Shown: positions 1-6,394, counted from the first letter of the stretch. The stretch: DNA of 6,999 nucleotides from Planctomycetales bacterium (GCA_030642005.1 DAOWOP010000143.1:1-6999); one strand, 5' to 3'. Notes: a model not told the origin generated them from the letters alone. A program made the numbers and translations.

Positions 1-46
1 AAGTTTTTCAGACAATATGAGGCTTCTTCGAGTCAGATGCTCTAAT

Positions 47-68
47 CCCAGCCATTGCAATGGCTGGG
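47..68. repeat. Perfect 22-bp palindrome downstream of the MFS gene
   Basis: The sequence CCCAGCCATTG is followed directly by its exact reverse complement, giving an 11+11 bp dyad without spacer. It lies about 90 bp beyond the stop codon of the minus-strand MFS gene. As RNA it could fold into a GC-rich hairpin, but no T-run follows on either strand, so it is not a canonical intrinsic terminator. It could be a Rho-type hairpin, an mRNA 3'-end stabiliser, or a protein-binding dyad. The rest of 1-157 shows no gene that I can support. Confidence 0.6.
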
Positions 69-157
69 CTTGGCACCGACGAACGTCAAAATCATCTTTG
101 GGCGAATTCCCGTCAACTTACACACAATACTTTACACGATCCTTTTGTCGGCGAGGT

Positions 158-1684
158 TTATTTACGTTTTTGCTTTCGTCGATTCCCCGGTGTCCGCAAC
201 CGCCAGAACATGCGGGGCATGACGTTGTTGTAGGCGTTGAACCTTATGTGCCTGACCACGTCGCGAAGCGGTTTTGCGCCCGGGTCGGGCATTCCAACAA
301 TGAAGAGAATTGACGCCACCCTCGTCACCATGGAAACCAGGAAGTTCACGTGGTAGTTCACCCATCGGAACGGCCCGAGGATAATAGGATTATCTTGAAG
401 GTATTCGAAATATTCCGCCATTTCTCCACCGGCCAGACCCCCGGCGAATCCACCGGCAGCGGCGGCGACAGCAGCGGCGGCTATGTACTTGCTCCCGCCG
501 CTGGTCTCAGAAAAGCCCAGGATGATACCGGTCTGGGCCAATGTTATCCCAGCCCACGTGGCTCCGCCCAACATGCACGACACCGCGCCAAGCAAATAGG
601 CCAGAGGCACGTTGTCCTGAGACATAAAGAAAAACCCCAGGGGAACGAACACAACGCCGACCGTCGCCAATATCATGATAGGTCGCCGTCCCCAGAGATC
701 GACTAATCTGCCCCACAGGCGAATCACCAGCAGCGTACAGATGGCCGGAAAGACCAGAAAAACCACGTTAGCGCCCAGTTTGCTGTAACCGACACTCTCC
801 AGAACGTAGAGCCAGAAGAACTGCCCGCTGACAGTCATGGAAAAAGTGATGGTGGCGCCGTAGAGGGCGTAATGGCGAAAACGCCGGTCCCGGAAGGCAT
901 TGACGACGACTCGCGCCGGCTCGATCAGCGCCACGGTCAGACCCGCCAGCATGCCGTGCCTCCGGCGGACAGGATGGTCCGTCAGCGATGGTGAGACAAT
1001 CTCCCGAATCCGCAAGTGCAGCAGAGCGTCAATGGCCCCGAAGACGGCGGCGACAGCGAAGATGGTGCAAATCGTCCATAGCAGCACCGGCTGGGCATCG
1101 ACCGTCATCGGCTCGCCGGAAACCGTGGCGCGGTCCAGGAGGATACCGGCGGTAATAACCACCGCCACCTGGATCGGAAGTGTCCAGAGGCTGCGGGTGG
1201 CGAAGTATCGACCGCGGACGCGACGCGGGATCAGGTCGCCCATCCATATCTGCCATCGGGGCACGCTCAGGTGGGCCAGCACGCAACTAATGCCGAAGAC
1301 GCCCATAAAGACCGTAATGGCCGCCCTTCCAGGCCGAAGCAGAAACGGCACCAATGCTATCGCCATCCATAGAAGACGATGGATGCTGGCGTAGAAGACG
1401 ACCGGATATTTCCGCAGTCCGGTCCGTTCGATGGCAACTGCCGCAATCAACTGCGCAAGCGTCGCCGCCCAAGGCAGAGCCGCAAGGATGCCGAAATCGC
1501 GATCATTAAATCCCAGCATCCGGCAGAAAATGGTCATCTGGCTGCCGGAAATGCACGCCATCCATACGATGCCGAACATCCACGCCGCAGTAACTGTTCG
1601 CAGCGCAGCCCTGAGAGGCTCGCCGCGGACGCTCAACGCCGGAAGAGCGTCAAAAGTTTTCTGTCGCCAGGACATTTCGGGCAT
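158..1684 (-). CDS. MFS (major facilitator superfamily) transporter
   Basis: This is a predicted inner-membrane secondary transporter of 508 aa, somewhat longer than the typical 400-450. Long hydrophobic stretches run through the protein (for example about 32-50, 66-85, 101-117, 122-143, 172-188, 201-221, 274-298, 306-325, 345-360, 368-393, 402-422 and 448-473), consistent with roughly 12 helices. The second-half copy of MFS motif A (GxxxDxxGRR) is clear as G335, D339, G342, R343, R344; the first-half copy near residues 85-93 is degenerate. The loop GDLIPRRVRGRYFATR (149-164) is a strongly basic cytoplasmic segment. The presumed helix at 402-422 is very rich in Ala and Gly, and the C-terminus is a basic tail ending in RRKQKRK. 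An ATG three codons in (1675) has a GGGA eight bases upstream and may be the true start. The substrate cannot be read from sequence. The gene is divergent from an enolase-superfamily enzyme, which suggests import or export of that enzyme's substrate or product (inference). Confidence 0.87.
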   Translation of the reverse strand: MPEMSWRQKTFDALPALSVRGEPLRAALRTVTAAWMFGIVWMACISGSQMTIFCRMLGFNDRDFGILAALPWAATLAQLIAAVAIERTGLRKYPVVFYASIHRLLWMAIALVPFLLRPGRAAITVFMGVFGISCVLAHLSVPRWQIWMGDLIPRRVRGRYFATRSLWTLPIQVAVVITAGILLDRATVSGEPMTVDAQPVLLWTICTIFAVAAVFGAIDALLHLRIREIVSPSLTDHPVRRRHGMLAGLTVALIEPARVVVNAFRDRRFRHYALYGATITFSMTVSGQFFWLYVLESVGYSKLGANVVFLVFPAICTLLVIRLWGRLVDLWGRRPIMILATVGVVFVPLGFFFMSQDNVPLAYLLGAVSCMLGGATWAGITLAQTGIILGFSETSGGSKYIAAAAVAAAAGGFAGGLAGGEMAEYFEYLQDNPIILGPFRWVNYHVNFLVSMVTRVASILFIVGMPDPGAKPLRDVVRHIRFNAYNNVMPRMFWRLRTPGNRRKQKRK

Positions 1685-1745
1685 CCCAGTAAATCAATTC
1701 CAATAAATCAGGGACAGATACGCCGCAATGCCGGGCAAGTCCACT

Positions 1746-1783
1746 GTAAAAAGGGGAAATCGAAAAAATTTTTACGTTCCCCC
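1746..1783. promoter_or_regulatory. Overlapping dyads in the divergent MFS/enolase intergenic region
   Basis: Two exact inverted repeats interleave. GTAAAAA (1746-1752) pairs with TTTTTAC (1769-1775), and GGGGAA (1753-1758) pairs with TTCCCC (1777-1782). The arms cross, so the two hairpins exclude each other as simple stems, or could form a pseudoknot-like fold. As DNA, the A6T5 tract at the centre should be bent. The position between two divergent genes suits an operator or a 5'-leader structure. No clear -35/-10 pair was found on either strand, so the regulatory role is inference. Confidence 0.3.
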
Positions 1784-1863
1784 GTGAACCATCTCCGCCC
1801 CGCGAGGAACTTACCCCCAGGGACCGCTTGCGGTTTCGCCGGAGGTGGTCTAATCTGACCGTC

Positions 1864-2961
1864 GTGAGCCTCCGCCCGATAAAACTGGACATCTACCGTA
1901 CCGCGATTCCCATGCGGTCCTTCGAGCACGCCGCCGCCGGGCGCGACCTCGCCGAGGCGATCGTCGTCCGCCTGGAACTGTCCGACGGGAGCATCGGCTG
2001 GGGCGAGACGCTCCCGCGAAAATATGTTACCGGAGAAACGCTCGAAACCGTTCCCGACGACATCGAGCGGATGTTCTTGGGAAAGCCGGCAGATGAGCGC
2101 GGCGAATCTGCTGATGCGCCCGCTTTGAAACCTGCCGCCGCCTGCGCGCTGGACCTTGCCTGGGCAGACGCCGCCGCACGGTCCGAAGGTAAATCCCTCG
2201 GCGGGCCTATCCCGCCAGGCGTCCGCGTCAGCGGCGTGCTGGGTTCGGCCGATCCGGTCAGGACGGCAAAACGTCTGCAACTGATGCGATGGTTCGGCCT
2301 GCGGGACTTCAAACTCAAACTCGGCTTCGGCGACGAGACCGACGTCGAAAACCTCTGCATCGTGCAGAAGCGAATCGGCAAGTCGATCCAAACGGGCAAG
2401 TGCACACTCCGCGTCGATGTCAATGGCGGCTGGTCGGCAGAGGAAACGCCTGAACGAGTGGCTGCGTTGAAGCAATTCGGCGTTTGCGTCGTGGAGCAGC
2501 CGGTGTACTGCCAGGCCGAGGAGTTGGTCGAACTGGCCCGAAAGTGCGACCTGCCGCTCATGGCCGATGAATCGCTGCTGAGACTCGAGGACGCACGAAT
2601 CCTGCTGCAAGAACCCCGGCGGGTGTGGTGGAACATCCGCATCAGCAAGAACGGCGGACTCTCCCCGGCCATCCGCTTCTGCGCCCTGGCCGAGGAGCAC
2701 ACAGTGCCTTACACCGTCGGTTGCATGGTGGGCGAAAGCGGCATTCTCTCTGCCGCCCAAAGACGATTGCTGTCAACCGCAGTAAGCCCCAAATTCGTCG
2801 AAGGTAATTATGGCAAGTTTCTGCTGACCGACGACCTGACGAGCAAGAGTCTTCGCTTCGGTTTCGCCGGAAGGCTCAAATCTCTCAAAGGCCCAGGCCT
2901 GGGCGTGGAAGTGGATGACAAAAAAATCGCGCGCTACGGAACGCTGATCAAAAGTGTGTGA
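1864..2961 (+). CDS. Enolase-superfamily enzyme, MLE/dipeptide-epimerase-like subgroup
   Basis: Enzymes of this superfamily abstract a proton alpha to a carboxylate, with Mg2+ stabilising the enolate, in the cytoplasm. From the GTG start the protein is 365 aa, normal for the family. The N-terminal capping domain (about 1-115) contains the GWGE signature. The barrel domain carries a full catalytic set: KxK at K150/K152 in FKLKLG, metal ligands D185 (RVDVNGGW), E211 (VEQP) and D235 (MADES), and the second base K262 (ISKNGG). Spacing matches L-Ala-D/L-Glu epimerase and muconate cycloisomerase. The DxD motif that binds the dipeptide amino group in classical Ala-Glu epimerases is not seen; the corresponding region reads VEGNYGKFLL, and a MVGESG segment lies where MLE-type enzymes have a conserved Glu. 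Substrate is therefore undetermined: cycloisomerase, N-acylamino-acid racemase, o-succinylbenzoate synthase-like or another epimerase. Start choice: GTG 1864 begins the family's usual first strand and has GGAGGTGG 15 nt upstream, which is rather far. An in-frame TTG at 1828 is the alternative. Confidence 0.87.
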   Translation: MSLRPIKLDIYRTAIPMRSFEHAAAGRDLAEAIVVRLELSDGSIGWGETLPRKYVTGETLETVPDDIERMFLGKPADERGESADAPALKPAAACALDLAWADAAARSEGKSLGGPIPPGVRVSGVLGSADPVRTAKRLQLMRWFGLRDFKLKLGFGDETDVENLCIVQKRIGKSIQTGKCTLRVDVNGGWSAEETPERVAALKQFGVCVVEQPVYCQAEELVELARKCDLPLMADESLLRLEDARILLQEPRRVWWNIRISKNGGLSPAIRFCALAEEHTVPYTVGCMVGESGILSAAQRRLLSTAVSPKFVEGNYGKFLLTDDLTSKSLRFGFAGRLKSLKGPGLGVEVDDKKIARYGTLIKSV

Positions 2962-3020
2962 CTAATCTTTCCGGCGATTTTTTCAAGGTGGTGTTCCGGG
3001 GCAGGTTCATCCTTTTTTCT

Positions 3021-3168
3021 GAATAATGAATATTGAACAGAAGAATTTTGAATTTTGAAGTGAAAAGAAGAAAAAGAAGATAAACGAAACCCAGAGCGTG
3101 GATTCAGAGTCTTTTTTTCTTTCTGTTACTTCGAAATTCAACATTCTTCTGTTCAATATTCAATATTC
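3021..3168. repeat. AT-rich long inverted repeat (copy 1), upstream of metK
   Basis: The left arm (3021-3061) and right arm (3128-3168) are 41 nt each and match as inverted repeats at 38 of 41 positions. They are separated by a 66-nt loop that is purine-rich on its left side and pyrimidine-rich on its right, so the stem may extend imperfectly. The arms are built from short units such as GAATATTGAA and GAACAGAAGAA. A related element lies after metK. Near-perfect arms with few mismatches suggest either a recently acquired non-autonomous repeat or selection for the fold. It could also attenuate transcription between the enolase-type gene and metK. No coding capacity is supported. Confidence 0.85.
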
Positions 3169-3183
3169 TCTTTACCGCGATAA

Positions 3184-3197
3184 AGGCAGGCCTGCCT
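3184..3197. repeat. 14-bp perfect palindrome AGGCAGGCCTGCCT
   Basis: This GC-rich self-complementary sequence lies 15 nt after the copy 1 inverted repeat. A related CCTGCCT core appears in the loop of copy 2 (4693-4699), which hints that both belong to one composite repeat family. No T-run follows, so it is not a standard terminator. Confidence 0.5.
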
Positions 3198-3275
3198 GCT
3201 TAACCTGGCAGTTGCACAGAAGCCGGAAAATCCGGGCACACACGATCAAAGCCCTCCACGCACAGAAAGGTTGAT

Positions 3276-3302
3276 TAATTCGTGCAATTCGTGTAATTCG
3301 TG
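3276..3302 (+). repeat. Three tandem 9-bp repeats (YAATTCGTG)
   Basis: TAATTCGTG, CAATTCGTG and TAATTCGTG follow one another without gaps. Degenerate units occur nearby: GTATCCGTG (3331-3339), TAATCTGTG (3340-3348) and TAATCCGTG (3379-3387). Because the unit is a multiple of three, it produces spurious repetitive ORFs on the minus strand (HEL-HEL-HEL type). I treat it as non-coding repeat DNA in the metK upstream region. Confidence 0.75.
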
Positions 3303-3348
3303 AACTGGATTTATTGTTTCTGTTATTTTCGTATCCGTGTAATCTGTG

Positions 3349-3378
3349 CTTGCCACGCCGTAGCCTGGCGAAGGCGGG
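3349..3378 (+). repeat. GC-rich 30-nt insert between two 9-bp repeat units
   Basis: A GC-rich stretch with CGCC and GGCG blocks able to form a small hairpin (GCCA 3352-3355 with TGGC 3366-3369) sits exactly between a TAATCTGTG and a TAATCCGTG unit. The abrupt base-composition change and the boundaries suggest a short repeat inserted into the 9-bp repeat array. From memory, similar GC-rich mini-elements are scattered in Planctomycetota genomes; this was not checked. Confidence 0.45.
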
Positions 3379-3392
3379 TAATCCGTGGACTG

Positions 3393-3399
3393 AAAGGAG
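3393..3399 (+). promoter_or_regulatory. Ribosome binding site of metK
   Basis: AAAGGAG lies six bases before a GTG codon. It decides the non-ATG start of metK, since the conserved N-terminal HLFTSESV motif begins only 11 codons later and no in-frame ATG is available nearby. Confidence 0.8.
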
Positions 3400-3405
3400 C
3401 AACAC

Positions 3406-4632
3406 GTGCCGGCATTAGGTCGAAACATTCCAAAACATCTTTTCACCAGTGAATCAGTTACCAAGGGGCATCCTGACAAGGTTTCCGATCAGATTTCCGA
3501 CGCCGTTGTGGATTCGCTGATAGCGGCCGATCCGAAGGCGCACGTCGCCTGCGAGACGCTGGTAACCACCGGGCTGGTTGTCCTGGCCGGCGAGGTTACA
3601 GTGCATAATCTCAAGGCCGAAAAAGCCCTGCTGTCGGCTGAAGATACCGCCCGCAGGGTAATCCGCGACATCGGATATAACGACTCTTCCACCGGCTTCG
3701 ACTACCGAAGTTGCGCGGTTGTGCGAACTCTTCACGGCCAGTCGGTCGATATCGCTCGCGGCGTTGACAGGAAGAAAAAGAAAGAACAGGGCGCCGGCGA
3801 CCAGGGATTGATGTTCGGCTTCGCCTGCCGGGACACCAAGGCGCTGATGCCCCTGCCTATCCAACTGGCCCATCACCTGACGGCCAGGCTGACCGAGGCG
3901 CGAGAGAACGGCGAACTTCGTTGGCTCCGCCCCGACGGAAAAAGCCAGGTAACTATCGAATATCGCGGAAACACGCCCACCAAATTATTGACCGTCGTAC
4001 TGTCAACACAGCATGATGAAAGCGTCGTCAACCCGCGAACAGACACAATGTCGCAGAAGGCCAGGGAAAAACTCATCGCCAAAGTCGTCAAACCGGCGGT
4101 CCGCGAGGTCTGCCCGCAATTGTGGAACGACAAGATAAAGTATCACATCAACCCCACAGGCAAGTTCGTCATCGGCGGACCCCACGGCGACACCGGTCTG
4201 ACCGGAAGGAAGATCATCGTCGATACCTACGGCGGGCGAGGCAGCCACGGCGGAGGGGCGTTCAGCGGCAAAGACCCGTCAAAGGTTGACCGCTCCGCAT
4301 CCTACATGGCCAGGCACATCGCAAAAAACGTGGTCGCCGCCAGACTGGCCGAAGCCTGCGAGGTGCAGTTGTCATACGCTATCGGCGTGGCCGAACCCAC
4401 CAGCGTCCTCGTCGATTGCGGCGGGACCGAAACAGTCGAGCATCGCCGACTGGCAAAGGCTGTCAGAGACACCTTCCCGCTGACGCCCGCTGAAATAATC
4501 GACTACCTCAACCTGCTTCGTCCAATCTACGAAGAGACCGCCCGCAACGGACACTTCGGCAGAACCGGCAGAAACTTCACGTGGGAAAAGACCGACAAGG
4601 CCCGCGAACTGCGAAAGGCATGTGGGCTGTAA
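3406..4632 (+). CDS. metK: S-adenosylmethionine synthetase (methionine adenosyltransferase)
   Basis: The enzyme makes S-adenosylmethionine from methionine and ATP in the cytoplasm, with release of phosphate and pyrophosphate. It is normally a homotetramer needing Mg2+ and K+. All family signatures are present in order: SESVTKGHPDK (15-25), the ATP-binding GAGDQG (129-134), GGPHGDTGLTGRK (257-269), DTYGG (273-277) and the phosphate loop GGGAFSGKD (282-290) followed by PSKVDRSA. The C-terminal GHFGR and WEKTDKA blocks are also intact. At 408 aa it is slightly longer than the E. coli enzyme (384). A run of four lysines (123-126) precedes the ATP motif, where E. coli has a mixed sequence. The GTG start is fixed by a strong ribosome site. 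The gene stands alone: the nearest plus-strand gene ends 444 nt upstream and rpmH converges from the other side. No SAM riboswitch was recognised upstream. Confidence 0.97.
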   Translation: MPALGRNIPKHLFTSESVTKGHPDKVSDQISDAVVDSLIAADPKAHVACETLVTTGLVVLAGEVTVHNLKAEKALLSAEDTARRVIRDIGYNDSSTGFDYRSCAVVRTLHGQSVDIARGVDRKKKKEQGAGDQGLMFGFACRDTKALMPLPIQLAHHLTARLTEARENGELRWLRPDGKSQVTIEYRGNTPTKLLTVVLSTQHDESVVNPRTDTMSQKAREKLIAKVVKPAVREVCPQLWNDKIKYHINPTGKFVIGGPHGDTGLTGRKIIVDTYGGRGSHGGGAFSGKDPSKVDRSASYMARHIAKNVVAARLAEACEVQLSYAIGVAEPTSVLVDCGGTETVEHRRLAKAVRDTFPLTPAEIIDYLNLLRPIYEETARNGHFGRTGRNFTWEKTDKARELRKACGL

Positions 4633-4638
4633 AGCCCA
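4623..4638 (+). other. Hairpin containing the metK stop codon in a GUAA tetraloop
   Basis: TGGGCT, GTAA, AGCCCA forms a six-bp stem closed by a GNRA-class tetraloop. The TAA stop codon (4630-4632) is the last three bases of the loop. There is no T-run directly after it, so it is not a classic terminator. It might stabilise the mRNA 3' end together with the adjacent long inverted repeat. Confidence 0.5.
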
Positions 4639-4643
4639 GGAAA

Positions 4644-4751
4644 GAATATCGAATAATGAACAGGGAATATTGAATTTCGAAGTAAAAACAGACCTGCCTA
4701 TAGAGGCTTGAACTTCGACATTCTTTATTCAACATTCGTTATTCGATATTC
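4644..4751. repeat. AT-rich long inverted repeat (copy 2), between metK and rpmH
   Basis: The 40-nt arms 4644-4683 and 4712-4751 are inverted repeats matching at 32 of 40 positions, with a 28-nt loop that itself holds a small stem (GCCT-ATAG-AGGC, 4696-4707). The left arm is clearly related to the left arm of copy 1 (shared GAATAATGAA, GAACA and TTGAATTTYGAAGT blocks) in the same orientation. The element sits between two convergent genes, so it could act as a bidirectional transcription barrier. T-rich sequence follows the right arm (CTCTTTTTAC). Mobility and function are not established. Confidence 0.85.
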
Positions 4752-4762
4752 TCTTTTTACAG

Positions 4763-4897
4763 TCAAGCCACCTGCACCTGTCGGCCTGCGCGGCGTTTGG
4801 CGTTGATGATCCTTCGCCCGTTACGTGTCCGCATCCGCGCACGGAAACCGATCCGGCGGGAACGGCGACGCTTCGATATCTTGTGTGGATAGTGCAT
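4763..4897 (-). CDS. rpmH: 50S ribosomal protein L34
   Basis: This 44-aa, very basic protein binds 23S rRNA in the large ribosomal subunit. The diagnostic L34 core is present: GFRARMRTRNGRR (17-29), then a stretch of Arg and Lys with RRAGR (35-39), matching the family pattern GFRxRMxTxxGRxxxxxRRxxGR. Length matches the usual 44-47 aa. The N-terminus, MHYPHKISKRRR, differs from the common MKRTFQPS start. A GAAGG lies seven bases before the ATG. In most bacteria rpmH is followed by rnpA and lies near dnaA. Here neither neighbour is present: metK converges from downstream, and a divergent unrelated gene lies upstream. The gene is easy to miss because it is short and overlaps longer spurious reading frames. 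Confidence 0.94.
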   Translation of the reverse strand: MHYPHKISKRRRSRRIGFRARMRTRNGRRIINAKRRAGRQVQVA

Positions 4898-4904
4898 AAA
4901 AAAA

Positions 4905-4909
4905 CCTTC
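4905..4909 (-). promoter_or_regulatory. Ribosome binding site of rpmH
   Basis: On the minus strand, GAAGG followed by seven T residues precedes the ATG of rpmH. The spacing of seven bases supports this start codon. Confidence 0.65.
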
Positions 4910-4974
4910 GATTCCTGATTTTCACGTCCGGGTATCTTCGCAGAAAGCAGAACATAACCTGTTTCCCGGCGGCA

Positions 4975-5067
4975 TGCAAGGGGAAAATTCGCATAAAACA
5001 AAACGTTATACTTCCCCGGCGTGCTTCCGCCTAAAAAAAGTGCGGTTTGAATGAAAATTCCCTTGCA
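4975..5067. promoter_or_regulatory. Inverted repeat and promoter-like box in the rpmH/URO-D-like divergent region
   Basis: TGCAAGGG (4975-4982) is exactly complementary in reverse to CCCTTGCA (5060-5067), and each arm is flanked by GAAAATTC. Between the arms, TATAAC on the minus strand (5010-5005) or TATACT on the plus strand (5007-5012) resembles a -10 box, but no good -35 box was found for either. The whole 277-nt interval 4898-5174 must hold the promoters for rpmH and for the plus-strand gene. I see no convincing small gene in it. Confidence 0.25.
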
Positions 5068-5174
5068 ACGTGCAGATAGGGGAACAAGCATAGAGCCACG
5101 GAACGCCCACGGGTGCCGGGAAGCAAATACAGCATCCCCGGAATATCAAATGAACAACAGCCCGGGAGAAGAAA

Positions 5175-6371
5175 ATGGCAACGCCACTGGAAAGTGAAAT
5201 TGACTTGGCCGGAGAGGAAGTTCTCAAGATGAGTGGGGAGGAGATCCTTGAGTATCTCGAAATCGACCGGGAGCGCTACGGGGAGGCGAAAAGGAGATGG
5301 CAGGCCACATGGGACTTTGACAACAATCTCGACAGATGGCCGCTGATCGCCACATTCCCCACGGAAAAAATAAGACGCTCCCCGATTTTTCCACCATTGA
5401 AGGATCGCAGTGATACGCGGAGAACTCTATGGAATTCCATTAATCCGCTGATCAGAAGGCATCTTGTAGATGATGACAGCATGCCTGTGATCGTTCTGGA
5501 TGGATTTGAATCTGCCAGAATAATACCTCTTGCTTTTGGCAGCCATTTTCTTGATGCGCCGGACGAGGAAGCACAAGTTGCTCCCTTTATCAACGATGTC
5601 AATGAAGTGCTCGACTGGTCGCATCCGAATATGGCTGAGAGCGATGCCCTCAAGGAAATGTCGGAGATGTTCTCTGCCATCCAGGAACTGGTTGGCGAGA
5701 AAGGTTACATACACAGCTCGTGCGCCTCCGGTGGTCCGTTCACTATAGCGCAGATGATGAGGGGCGGCGGTTGGTTTGAGGACCTATATCTGGCCAAACC
5801 GGCTGCCCACAGGCTTCTTGAGTTAGTATGCGAAGCCTACATCCAACTGTGGAACCTGGAAACAGAAATTTTGAATTATCCTTCTGACAGTGAAGGTTAC
5901 TCCAGGGAGGGCGCGTTTATTCCCCGGGGGATTCAGACGTGGGAGTGTTCGGACATTATGATCTCCAACGAAATGTGCGATGAGTTTTGCCGGCCCTATC
6001 AGGAAAGGCTATTTGAACGATTCGGCGGAGGCATGCGGCAAGTCGGCCCGGAGGATGAGAGACTTCTTGATGTCCTACTGGATACAAAAGGTACGAGGTG
6101 CATTTGCCCGGAAGTCCTGAATGATTTTGATGTCGAGAAGGTAACCAAAGCGGCGCACGAGAGAGGAATTGCAGTTACATGGACGAAAGGGGTAGAGTCC
6201 AGGGAAGACCATTACGTGCATACGCCTATCAGCAGTGTGGCTGAATTCAAAGACTGGATCGAATGGATGAGAAAACAGACACATCACGCCAAGGCAGGAA
6301 TTGGTCTGATAGTATATTTCTCCGATCTGGCTGTCGCCAGGAAATCCCTGGAAGCGTGGGAAAGAATGTAG
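5175..6371 (+). CDS. Uroporphyrinogen decarboxylase (URO-D)-fold protein, function unknown
   Basis: This 398-aa soluble protein resembles the URO-D / cobalamin methyltransferase (MtaA, CmuA) superfamily. Supporting blocks are GGPFTIAQMMRG (186-197) followed by the EDLYLAKPAAHRLLEL helix, and WECSDIMISNEMCDEFCRPY (256-275), which corresponds to the family's segment ending in a conserved Pro-Tyr. Next comes an FGGG turn and a late barrel strand, RCICPEVLNDFDVEKV (308-323). Where methyltransferase members have HxCG zinc ligands, this protein reads MRQVG (287-291), so zinc-dependent methyl transfer is unlikely by this route. True HemE has a characteristic N-terminal Arg motif that I do not see, so haem synthesis is not supported. 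The ATG has GGGAG six bases upstream. The next gene begins 23 nt after the stop and may share the transcript. Such divergent members are, as I recall, often found as multiple paralogues in Planctomycetota and Lentisphaerota, usually of unknown role. Confidence 0.72.
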   Translation: MATPLESEIDLAGEEVLKMSGEEILEYLEIDRERYGEAKRRWQATWDFDNNLDRWPLIATFPTEKIRRSPIFPPLKDRSDTRRTLWNSINPLIRRHLVDDDSMPVIVLDGFESARIIPLAFGSHFLDAPDEEAQVAPFINDVNEVLDWSHPNMAESDALKEMSEMFSAIQELVGEKGYIHSSCASGGPFTIAQMMRGGGWFEDLYLAKPAAHRLLELVCEAYIQLWNLETEILNYPSDSEGYSREGAFIPRGIQTWECSDIMISNEMCDEFCRPYQERLFERFGGGMRQVGPEDERLLDVLLDTKGTRCICPEVLNDFDVEKVTKAAHERGIAVTWTKGVESREDHYVHTPISSVAEFKDWIEWMRKQTHHAKAGIGLIVYFSDLAVARKSLEAWERM

Positions 6372-6394
6372 GGCATACAAGAAAGAATCTAGTA

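Noticed and set aside
900..1394. Plus-strand open frame opposite the MFS gene
   Set aside because: Composition is rich in Arg, Thr and Ser without domain signal. It lies entirely within the MFS coding region on the other strand.
1708..2760. Long minus-strand open frame (350 codons) opposite the enolase-family gene
   Set aside because: It is a shadow of the high-GC plus-strand gene. The plus-strand protein has a full set of family catalytic residues, while the minus frame shows no recognisable domain.
3021..3168. Copy 1 inverted repeat as a CRISPR array or IS end
   Set aside because: There are only two arms in inverted orientation, no regularly spaced direct repeats and no transposase frame.
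2962..3405. Possible SAM riboswitch upstream of metK
   Set aside because: None of the conserved SAM-riboswitch core features were recognised. The region is explained by repeats. A covariance-model search would settle it.
3172..3479. Two short minus-strand frames upstream of metK with HELHEL-type repeats
   Set aside because: The repetitive peptide is a direct translation of the 9-bp DNA repeats. One frame also runs into the metK start.
4883..4891. DnaA-box-like TGTGGATAG inside rpmH
   Set aside because: It differs from the consensus by one base, is a single copy within codons for Tyr-Pro-His, and no further boxes are nearby. It does not support an origin of replication.
4729..5091. Minus-strand 120-codon frame overlapping rpmH
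   Set aside because: It is a different frame from rpmH, runs through the copy 2 inverted repeat arm, and has no family resemblance. The in-frame L34 signature is decisive for the shorter gene.
5051..5200. Possible small plus-strand ORF of about 49 codons before the URO-D-like gene
   Set aside because: There is no ribosome binding site before its ATG, it overlaps the start of the better supported gene, and its composition is not protein-like.
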